Assembly: GCF_003369915.1 (NCBI RefSeq)
Contig: NC_046677.1
Coordinates: 30,708,913-30,772,912 of the forward strand
Direction: 5' to 3'
DNA from: Drosophila miranda
Lineage: Eukaryota; Arthropoda; Insecta; Diptera; Drosophilidae
Length of the DNA stretch: 64,000 bases
How positions within the stretch are numbered: position 1 is the stretch's first letter; each line of letters begins with the position of its first letter. Position numbers and translations under genes: made by a program. The notes under the pieces were generated by a model that was not told the DNA's origin, did no database searches, and saw only the letters and a list, made by a program, of their open reading frames with translations. Shown here in pieces: positions 36,728 to 47,500 of this stretch.

Positions 36728-37700
36728 ATACCCGATACTCAAAATGAGTATTGGGGTATATTAGATTTGTGGTAAAAGTGGATGTGTGTAACGTCCAGTA
36801 GGAATCGTTTCCGACCCCATAAAGTATATACATTCTTGATCAGCATCAATAGCCGAGTCGACTGAGCCATGTCTGTCTGTCCGTCTGTCCGTCCCCTTCA
36901 GCGCCTAGTGCTCAAAGACTATAAGAGCTAGAGCAACGACATTTTATATCCGGACTTCTGTGATATGTCACTGTTACAAGTATATTTCAAAACTTTGCCC
37001 CGCCCACTTTCCCCACCACAAAGGGCGAAAATCTGTGGCATCCACAATTTCAAAGATACGAGAAAACAGAGAACGGAGAATCGTAGAGAATGACTATATG
37101 TTCTAGAGTGTAAAATCTGAACCAGATCGTATAATTATTATAGCCAGAATCAAGAAAACAATTTCATTCTTTCTCGCCCTGTCTCTCTCTAACACACAGG
37201 TTTCATAGTCGGTTTTGCCAATTGCAAAATGTGAGTTAAACGATCTCAGAACCTATAAGAGCCAGAGCAAACAAAATTTGGTATCCACACTCCTGTGATA
37301 TCGGACCTTGACCGTTTTGTGTCAGAATTTCGCCACACCCCCTTCCGCCCCCGCAAAGGACGAAAATCTGGGGCATCCACAAATCTCAGAGACTATTAAG
37401 GCTAAAGTAACCAAATTTGGTATCCGCACTTCTGTTAGATCTCACTATAAAACGTATATCTCAAAATTTCGCCCCACCCCTTTCCGCCCCCACAAAGGAC
37501 GAAAATCTGTTTGGGCGGGGCGAAGTTTTGAAATTCACTTCTAACAGTGCGATATCATAGGAGTCTCGATAGTCTCTAAAATCTAAGCGCTCATCGGGAC
37601 AGACAGAGCTATACAGACTCTTCTATTAATGCTGATCAAGAATATATATACTTTATGGGATCGGAAACGCTTTCTTCTGGGTGTTACACACATCCAAAAT
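36728..37700. mobile_element. INE-1/DINE-1-like element with long inverted arms
   Basis: The left arm begins near ATACCCGATACTCAAAATGA and runs through the blocks GGAATCGTTTCCGACC, CATAAAGTATATACATTCTT and GTCTGTCCGTCTGTCCGTC to CCCCGCCCACTTTCC. From about 37510 the same blocks return in reverse complement, down to TTGTTACACAC-type sequence at about 37690. Two internal direct repeats of the form GACGAAAATCTG.GGCATCCAC lie between the arms. The organisation recalls INE-1/DINE-1 (Helitron-derived, non-autonomous) insertions; the inverted arms suggest two head-to-head copies. There is no coding capacity. It lies exactly between copies 2 and 3. Confidence 0.7.
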
Positions 37701-37795
37701 AGATTTTCATATTCCCTTCTTGCTCGTTCCCTAATCGGGGTCTAACAGCACAGCGGTTGCTGGCGATTTCCTCCCACTGCCTGATCTACTTACAA

Positions 37796-37881
37796 GCCAA
37801 ATGTTTAACTTACCTCCGAATACTCGATCCAGAAAGTCGGTAGCACAGCTGCCAAGAGAATTTTACCTAGTATGCTGGTGG
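37796..37881 (-). pseudogene. Relic of a dynein heavy chain exon with splice donor (upstream of copy 3)
   Basis: This appears identical to the relic upstream of copy 2, offset by 4,271 bases, and was presumably duplicated with it. On the minus strand it again reads TDFLDRV before a GTAAGT donor, with the same upstream TAA. Confidence 0.75.
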
Positions 37882-37998
37882 AAAAACATTCAACTCAATC
37901 ACGAATCAGACATCAAACATCAAACATCTAAACATTCACGATATATCTCACATAACAACAGACAAAAGTTTACCCAGTAATTAGGGAGCTACACAGAA

Positions 37999-40900
37999 AT
38001 GCCAGAGCAGAAGAAACGAACCTTAAGGGAGCTTCGAGGCCATCGGGTGCTCCATGACAATCACCAGACCGGACCAACCCGTTTCGATAGTGCACAACAT
38101 TTACGCCAACCCGTTCCTCAAAAAGAACAATTGCCAAGTCACACCAAACGGGTCACTTTTGGCAACAAACTAGGCAATGGAGGTAATGACCAACCACCGA
38201 AGGCCAGAAAAGGTTTCATGCAAGCTGGAAAGGGCCTCACATCATGTCTGATCACGATGTCACCGGTGGGCCAACGATTACAGGCCGGTGGGTGTAAGAT
38301 CAACATTTTATTCTTCCATTTATTCTTCATCCCTTAATATGTAGGTGCCAACAATCCTGGCGAAAGGTCGGTGAAAAGATTGCCTCGTACAGACAGCGAA
38401 TGCCAGTTCAAGGCACCGGGAATCGATTTTCTAACAGCACGGGATACTAATATAACAACCCATGAGATCAAAATGCGTCCTTCGGCGACTTTGATTGGGA
38501 TTGATTCTACCAAATGCGATTTCTTCCCGAAATATGTGGACAAGCGACCATTCAAGGAACAGGGAACACAAACGCTCTATAGGTAAGCCTATATGACTTT
38601 GACCATTATTTCTAGATGAGAGCATTACTCTGTCTGATTCCCAGGGAATCCTCTGCACAAACGGTGGCCTATTTGCCAGAGATCATGGACAAAGAGATGG
38701 ATGAGCATCTAGAGCTGTTTACCCTACCGGCTTTGCTGCCTGGAGATAAGCCACCGGGACTCCATGAAGTCGAAATCCTTGAGCGTGCCCGCAAGCGCTG
38801 GGCCTTCAATAAGGCAGTGAAGACAAACTTTATGAAACAATTGCATGAGGCTCGGGAGTTGACAATGCAAACCAAATACAAGCACATACTGGAAGCTTTT
38901 GAATGGGAGAGTTGGATCGAGCGGGAGGAGTACATACAGGAGTGTCAGAGGATGCGGCTCGAGATCGTTATAAAAATGTTCGACAGGCGCGAGAAGGAGA
39001 TGCATTTAGCATCCAAAAAACGCATTGAAATGGCTTGCGAACGCATCGAGATGCGCCGTCAAGCTGGTCTTCACAAGAACGAGATAGAGTATCAGCGAAG
39101 TAAGCGCCGGCTCGATATACAACTCGCAAAGACATCCCGGAAATGGCAAAAGCAGAGTTCCCTGTATTCCTTGGGATCACCGTGCTCCGAGTTCTATGGA
39201 CCACTAATCAGACACGGTGTAGATCCGGCACGTCGGAGTTTCTTAGGCACTAACCGCAAAGCCTTCGATATTAGGATGGACGACCTGGAGAAGCGCGTGA
39301 ACATGAACAACGTGACGTGTCCATTCCGAAAACTCAAGGAATGGTCCAAGCCCAAAGAGTATGTTAAGGAGTATGAACAGAACTTCTGCAATGACACAAA
39401 TTTGAAAAAGCTATACGAGTCCTTGAAGGGCTTGAGAACGCAGTCGAATATGGAAAACCGGACCGAACCGAAGTGTCTTAAGAAAAGAAAGCAATTGACC
39501 TCGGATAAGTACGAGAAATCTCCAAGTTACACCCACGTCGATTTCTATCAGGCAGCGCCAAAACAGATTCAACCGCCAGAGCCGACGCAGACGCCCGGTC
39601 GTCTTCCAACAAGAAGAGGCACATTGTATGCAAAGCACTTGGAGTCTCAGAGAAGAAACGAAGCTTTTGAGAATTTACTGAAAACGTACGAAGGCACTTA
39701 TATTGGTGGCATCATGCAGTTCCTCTCTGAGGAAATGGGGCGGCTGAAGGAATATCGAAAGCTCCACTTCTTTACCATGTTGGCCCAAAAGGAGAGATGG
39801 CGACGCGAAGCGGGTGAAGCAGGATTGCGGCAGAAGGAGAATGAACTGAGAAAGCTATACGAAGAATTGTTCCAGAAGAGTATTGGGGCCCACAATCAGG
39901 TCAGCAATAAATATCTCAGCGCGCTTTTAACGACAGATATGAGCCACATAGCAGAGAGCGAGGCCGCTCTAACGGTGACCGGGCAGGCCAAGCAAATCGA
40001 TTTAGATATCCAGCGATGGCTAGAGAGCTTCAAGCTCATTCAGACGCCACTAACCTATGCTCCACTGCGTCTCATGCTACGTGACATGGTCTCCCCAGAC
40101 ATGAATGCTGCTCTTGATCGTCATGAGAAGGCTCTTATCGCTAATTATATTGTTGAGGACGTGATATTTGGCAGAGTGTGGGAGGAGCTAGAACCATTCG
40201 ACATATCCACCACCCTGACTAGCGACTTCATTGATCGCCTCATCGACAACGATCTCTATCTATTCTCCACGGACAGCGAAAGTGACACACCGCAGAAAAC
40301 TTCAAGCTACGAGGCTAAGGCTATTATACGAAAGCTTATCCGCCAGGCAGTTCCCGGACAGCGCTGGAAAGATGAAATCGAACGCATTGTGCACGAGAAC
40401 CAAAACGATCTCTTCGATGATGTCTTCGCAGAAATCATGAATAAAATCGATAATCCTCCACCGGTGAAATCGTCTGAGCTAATTAGTGTCCATTCGTGTC
40501 AATCTCAGGGTCACATTTCGAAGACTGACAATTTTCGATCGTTGTATAATATTGACCCCGCAATGTTCCAAAACTCATTGCCAAATTCTGAATTGGAGCG
40601 CATTCAAATACTATCTCTACAAAAAAAAATTGAAAAGGACAATGTTACCGCTGGGTTGAAGTCCTTCGATAAGTACCAGGGAGATGACAATGCACCTGAA
40701 CAATTGGATATGTTTATAAAATCAGAGGTGTTTAACATCATTAATGACTCACAGGAAAACGTACCAGAGGATGTGTTCGGCGTCACTGGAGTGTTAGATC
40801 TAAGCAAGGAGAAGGACTTTAAGATGCTTAAGCATGCCAAAGAAGAATTAGAAGTAGAAGTAGAGTTTCATGTCCTACCGGTCAATTTTTTGGGAGACCC

Positions 40901-41135
40901 TAGCAGTCTCCAGGATGCGGTCTTCGAGGAAGAAGAAGGTATATATAAAGAAGAGGAAGATATGTCCGATAAGACTGATTCTAGAGCTCACGAGACACCG
41001 GAAGACTTTAGTCTGCCTTTTACCTCTCAAGAAGGAACTGAAAATGTGGAAGATGAATATTTTCCCAAGGAAGAAGCCGCCTCGGTAACCGCTGAGACAA
41101 TCGTGGCGAATTCTCAAATATTTAAGTTCAGATGA
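37999..41135 (+). CDS. CFAP91/MAATS1-like axonemal protein, copy 3 (three exons)
   Basis: Exons 37999-38287, 38345-38582 and 38645-41135 give 1,005 residues. Introns are 57 and 62 bases and interrupt the same codons as in the paralogs. The N-terminal 95 residues are basic and unlike copies 1 and 4, except for TSCLIT near the first splice junction and the following GANNP...RLPRTDSEC. Core family motifs follow as in copy 2. The C-terminal 200 residues are acidic (EEEEGIYKEEEDMSD) and differ from all other copies. Body, introns and 5' flank are almost identical to copy 2 for more than 2.3 kb. The stop lies 413 bases from the stop of the dynein gene, which is transcribed towards it. Role inferred as for the family: radial-spoke base or CSC component in sperm flagella. 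Confidence 0.88.
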
Positions 41136-41286
41136 TTTTTAAATTTCGTGACAGTTATTATTAATTTCCATGAAAATGGTACTTTGTCTTTAATTCCATA
41201 CATGTGCAGTGGTTGTAGTGGAAGCTTAAAATAGCACAAAAAAATACGTTATATTTAAAAATTAAGAAAGTATACAAAATAATTTT

Positions 41287-41292
41287 AAATAA
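41287..41292 (+). terminator. Poly(A) signal of copy 3
   Basis: AAATAAAG lies 150 bases past the copy 3 stop, in the 413-base convergent spacer shared with the dynein gene. Confidence 0.5.
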
Positions 41293-41548
41293 AGATTGTT
41301 AATACCGAGCTGCACACCCCAACAATACTGCTACAATGATTGGTCTTTCCAAATAACAGACTTTCTAATTGGAATCCTTTGACTTAGGATATACCCCAGT
41401 AGGAATCCCGAGCAATAACTAACCGAGAAATTACACTGTCAATGTATATAACTAAACACTTGACTTGTACTTTTATTGCAGCTTCCAAAGGCACTTTCTA
41501 AGACATAGATGTAGAAAATATATAATTTAATCAAATATATCTGGAATA

Positions 41549-44500
41549 TTAGAAACTCAGCTGACAGAGCAGAGCCGTGCCACGATTAATCCAGTGGGAC
41601 GTAGGAGTATTTGGATTGCAGAGCAGCAGCATGGCCACCACAAAGTTGGTACTGTGTCCCGTGGTGGAGAGGACACCGCGGCGTTCGGCTGTCTTGTAGA
41701 GCGGACACAGATAGTTGTGACGCTCGGGGAGATCGGTCCGCTTAAGGGGCTTCAGCCATATTAAGGGCATGGGGTCGAACAGTTCCCTTGGACGCGACTC
41801 GGCCAAATATTTGGCCGTGCGATCCCAACGGGCACCCTCCAGGTAAATCCCATACACAAAGACTCCATCTGCGGGTGCAGTGATACCCTTGATTTGGTTC
41901 TCCTCCAGCGAGAGCACCTCGTAGTCAAAGGCAAGCAGATCTATGGAAATGACATACTTTCGTGCATAGTTCTGCTGGGCGCCAGTGAGGAAGGCCTGGG
42001 TGAAGAAGAATCCAGACAGCCAGAAGGTGGAGGGAGCGCCATGGTCGTACCAGTGCTGAAATGGATGGAACACATATGTTTATTTCAGGTACCCGTTATC
42101 CGTACCAGGGCACCTCTTATCGATTGGCGCAGCAAACAAATGTCGGCTCCCTAGCAGCGCCTCCGTTGCTAACTGGCAAAATGCTTCGCTTACCTGCAGG
42201 AATTCCAGGCGATGCAGAAAGTCGGTTACGTAGCTGCCGAGTGGCTTCAGGCTGGGATACGATTTACCAGCCCACATTGCTGGTATCTTCGCTATCAGGA
42301 CTGACTTGTAGACGGCCTCCACAGCGGCAGACATCACCACCAAACCTGCATGGAATGGAAAAAGCACCAGCTATCATAATACAGTAGGCTGTTCACGAAA
42401 CATATGGCATATGCCAAATGGAAAACTGAAAATTAAATTAGTATAAAAAACACGTCAATCCCCAAACACTTAAACAATACACCATAAAATAATCGTGTGT
42501 TGCGGAAAAATTTCGTGGTGACCCTACAAAGATAGGTAGATAGATGGTATCTCATTCAAAATGCCAGCACATGAAAAGAAACTGAACGGGGCCCAAAAAC
42601 AAATGGGCCTCCTCGAAGAAAAAGAGAAACGAAATACAATTACAAAGGTGGAGGCTTCCACATATTCACCTGGACGCCAAAGGAAGCAGTCGCCAGGGCA
42701 GACCAAACGGGTCACATTCAGCAAGCAAAGGTCACATGGAGAGTCGCCACAGATCCCAAAAGACGCCTGCCTTCAGGGACTTACATCTTGTTTGATCACA
42801 AGGTCTTCATTGGATCGTCGACTACCGGCCGGTAAGTGCAAAACGGAAGCAGGAATGTTTTCTCTTGATCACTATTTGAACCTTCACACATTCTTGATAC
42901 CACCTGTAGGTGCTAACAACCCGGCAGATCGGTCTACTGGTAAACTGCCTCGTACAGACAGTGAATGCCACTTCAAGGCACCGGGAATTGACTTTCTCAT
43001 AGAACGAAATACAGATGTAACTTCTCACGAAGTCAAGATGAGTCCGTCGGTGCCTGTGGTGAAGAATTTAAAGAACAAATGCGATTTCTTCCCGAAATAT
43101 GTGGACAAGCGGCCATTCAAGGAGCAGGGAACCCAAACGCTCTATAGGTAAGCCGAAGGAAAGTCTATATTTCTAAATGATAGCATTATACTGTCTGATT
43201 CCCAGGGAGTCCTCTGCCCAAACGGTAGCCTATTTGCCAGAGATCATGGACAAGGAGATAGATGAGCATCTGGAGCTATTTTGCCTACCATCTTTGCTGC
43301 CTGGAGATAAGCCACCGGGACTCTATGAAGTCGAGATCCTTGAGCGTGCTCGCAAGCGTTGGGCCTTCAATAAGGCAGTGAAGACAAACTTTATGAAACA
43401 ATTGCATGAGGCTCGGGAGTTGACAATGCAAACCAGATACAAGCACATACTGGAAGCTTTTGAATGGGAGAGTTGGATCGAGCGGGAGGAGTACATACAG
43501 GAGTGTCAGATGATGCGACTGGAGATCGTCATAAAGATGTTCGACAAGCGCGAGAAGGAGATGCATTTAGCATCCAAGACGCGCATTGAAATCGCTTGCG
43601 AACGAATCGAGAAACGCAGGCAGGAGGGTCTGCACAAAAACAAGATGGAGTATCTGCGTGGCAAGCATCGTCTCGAAAGCCAGCGTAATCCCACGTCCCA
43701 AAAGTGGAAGAGGCAGACACCTATGTATGCTTTGGGATCACCGTGCTCCGAGTTCTATGGACCACTCATTAGACACGGTGTTGATCCGGCACGTCGCAGC
43801 TTTGTTGGCACCAATAGCAAGGCCTTCGACATGAGAATTGACGATCTGGAGAAGCGAGTGAACATGCAGAAACTACAGTGTCCGTTCAGAAAGCTCAAGG
43901 AATGGTCAAAGCCTAAAGAGAGTATCAAGGAGCACGAACAGAACTTCTGTTCTGATAAAAATTTGCAAAAGCTCTACGACTCCTTGAAGGGCTTGAGAAC
44001 AATGGCGCGGAAGGAGAAGTCACAACCAAAATGTCTCAAGAAACGACTGATACCCAATGCTGAGAGAAAATCCACGATACATTATGATTTTGAATACCAA
44101 GATCCAACTGCCACATACGGCACCAAGCGAATCGCCAAGGAAGATTCCTCAGAGATCCTAACGCCATACCAATCCTCCTCTCCCTATAAAGTTAAGTCTT
44201 CTCCACCAACACTAAGCTCAGTGTTCAGCAAGCGGATGCGAGATGAGAGAAGCAGTCAGGAACTAGAGAAGCTATTGCACACGTACGAAGGTACCCACAT
44301 TGGTTGGGTCATGGAGTTCCTAACCGAAGAGGCGGGACGATTGAAAGAGCTCCGAAAGCTCCACCTATTAGCCATGCTGGTCCAGAAAGAGCGATGGAAA
44401 CGTGAGGCGGGCGAGGCAGGGCTTCGGCAGAAGGAGAACGAAATGCGAAAGCTCTATGAAGAATTGTTCCAGAAGTGCAATGTGGCCAACAGAGAAGTTA

Positions 44501-47500
44501 GCGATAAGTATCTCAATACCATTCTTACAACAGATATGAGCCACATAGCTGAAAATGACGCTGCTGAAACCGTGACCGATCTTGCAAAAGTTATTGATGC
44601 CGATATCGAGCGTTGGTTGGAGAGCTTCAAGCTCATTCAGACGCCACTAACCTATGCTCCACTGCGTGTCATGCTACGTGACATGGTCTCTCCAGACATG
44701 AGTGCTGCTCTCGATCGTCATGAGAAGGCTCTTATCGCTAATTATATTGTTGAGGACGTAATATTTGGCAGAGTTTGGGAGGAGCTAGAACCATTCGACA
44801 TATCCACCACCCTGACTAGCGACTTCATTGATCGCCTCATCGACAACGATCTCTATCTATTCTCCACGGACAGCGAAAGTGACACACCGCAGAAAACATC
44901 AAGCTACGAGGCAAAGGCTATTATACGAAAGCTTATCCGCCAGGCAGTCCCCGGACAACGTTGGAAAGATGAAACCGAACGCATTGTGCACGAGAACCAA
45001 AACGATCTATTCGATGATGTCTTCGCAGAAATCATGAACAAGATCGAGAATCCACTACCGGTTTTACCCTCTCAATTGATACCTTTACATAGTATCGTAT
45101 CAAACCGTAGAATCCGCATAACGGACGACATTCGTAAGTTAGAAAATATTGACTATCAGGCAATCAGAGATCAGCCGTCACTGCCAGACACAGAACTGCT
45201 CCGGATTCAGTTGCTAAACTTGTTTAAGAGAATGACAACCGACAAGATCACCAGGGAATTGGAAACCGTTGACAAATACTATGAGGATGACCACGTCTAT
45301 GAAGATCCCGATGTACATATACAAACTCAGATTTTCCACAGCCCTCTCATCAAATCAAGTGAGGTTCGCGAAGAGAATTCCGTAAAATTGGTTGAGGATG
45401 AGTTTGAAGAAGAATCTGAAGGATGGATTAAAACAGAGTCTGAATTTTCGGCTCAAGTTGAGGGTCATTTTGGTCCTTATTATTATATGTCTGAAGCCGA
45501 TGATGAGCTGGAAATTGAACATTTTGAATACGACACGTATAATGAAGAAGTAGAAGAAGAACATTTATCTCCCAAAGAAGAGGTGCCAGAACTTGATGGC
45601 TCGACAATAAAAAAGAAGTCCCAGGTTAAGATTGTTACCCTAGAAGATGAGGAGAATCTCGACAAAACACCGATACAGCTTCTCGATCCGAAAGAACATG
45701 AGGCCGACCTTTTGCCCGGCGGGTCCGTCTTCAAAACCAGCTTCAACACATCGGCTAGCCGTGTGGCAAGTGAATACAATTTGATTGAAACCATAGAACA
45801 CCGAAGCTCAGATCAAATTCTCCCCACAAAGCCAACCACCTCCCATGAAGTTGAAAAGGCTACCTCAGATACTGGGTCGAACCGTTCGCGGCGTAAATAA
45901 GGCGCGAAGATGTTCTGGTTCACGTGTTTAAAATATTGAAAATAAATTTTCGAATTGCATAAACTTACCCTTGATTCCCTTTTTCAGTGTAATTAAACTC
46001 GTGCGGATGGTGTTCAGCAGGACATTGAAGCGCACCATTTCCTGCACCAGCACAGTATTCATGCTCTGATGGTATATGGTAGGATACTTGAGCAGGGCCG
46101 CATCTCGATCGAAGAGCTTGGGTAGTTTATCCAGAATATCGGTGGCCACATTGGTCACCACCTCCTCGGGTGTGAGGGCTTTCGAGTCTTCCTTGTCATC
46201 GGCAGAGGCACTCGTATCCTTCAGGGGCAATGGGTACAGGGCAAGGAAGGGGGGACTTGTGGGATAAGTGGGTAGGGATAGGTTCTCGGGAAAGCGTTTA
46301 CTAAGCACTTCTACATAGACCCTTTGTGTTTTCTCCAGTTTCTATAATGCGGCATGTTGGCGGAGTGGAATAAGCAAAAATATTCATAAGGAAGCAAGCT
46401 TCTATCAAGCATTAGCTGGCACTTACACGTCTCTCATAGAGGTCCTGTTTCGAATGCAATGCGGCAATTAAAGCGTTAAATTTATTACATTTTGAACTTA
46501 AAGAAATACTTTGAAGAAGCTTACCCAACGATCCTTTTTTGGCAAGCAGGAATGTGTATAAAAAAGCAATGTAGAAGTGTAACAAAAGTATACAAATCGT
46601 ATGTAAATGAGAGGACATACGAATGTTTCAAGCCCCAATTTCAAGTATAAAAACTATGCGATTCTCTAAAAGCATGATCAGGAATGGACTTACCTGTGTC
46701 AGCAGAGTGTGCGAGAGCAACATGTCCGTCTCCTTTTGGTCCCTCATAATGTCCGCATTGGCGTGGAAGCCAAAGATGGCCGGTGACGAGATCTGTGGCA
46801 GCTCTCGGGTATAGGTCATATACAAATCGACCTCCTTGAACACGGGGATATAGTACAACTCTGAGTCGTCCAGATAGTATGGCTTCTCCAGGTCGATCAC
46901 CGCGGGGCAGTAGTAAAGGTCCAGTATGGTCTTGAGGGTACGGCGATCCCAGTCGTCGGTGACACGACCTCCATAGTTACACTCGCCCGTGAGATAGCGC
47001 AGAGCATCGTAGTTTACCGACTCGTACTGGTTGAGGAACATGCGCAACTGCATCAGGGATATGCGTAGATCGGTCTCGTTGAACTCGTAAGGTATGTTCC
47101 AGCCGATCGGACCGAAGGTGCGGCGCTCCTGGATCACAGCATGGAAAAAGCAGAGCGAGTAGATCAGCTGCTTGAAGATTCGCGGCTGGGTGCAGGACTC
47201 GTACCACTCCGGGTCACTGATAGGATCGCTTAACATCGACCGGAGAATGTTAGAGCGCAGACCCTTGGGCGGTTCGTTGGTCATCTTTATGCCATTCTGC
47301 AGCACCACCACCGGGAAATGATCGGCCGGATATGAGGTAAGCCATAGACGAAAGTCCGGATGCGTCGAGTCTGGCAGCAAGTTCTCGCAGATCTTTTCCA
47401 GCATGGGCATAAAACTGGCTGCCAAATGGCAGTTCTGCAGAACCACCCAGTTGCCCATTTTGACACCCTCATCGATCATCTTCATGGCAATGGGTCCCTG

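Larger units (their letters stand above)
42346..45968. other. Host intron of the dynein gene containing a nested gene
   Basis: Bounded on the minus strand by a GTAAGT donor at 45968 and a CATGCAG acceptor at 42346. It is 3,623 bases long, of which 3,340 are the span of the nested + strand gene. Confidence 0.9.
41549..46218 (-). other. Dynein C-terminal domain exons
   Basis: Exons 46218-45969, 42345-42194 and 42055-41549 encode [64 protein letters not shown] and the usual [14 protein letters not shown] end. The 3.6 kb intron between the first two hosts the opposite-strand CFAP91-like copy 4. Confidence 0.9.
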
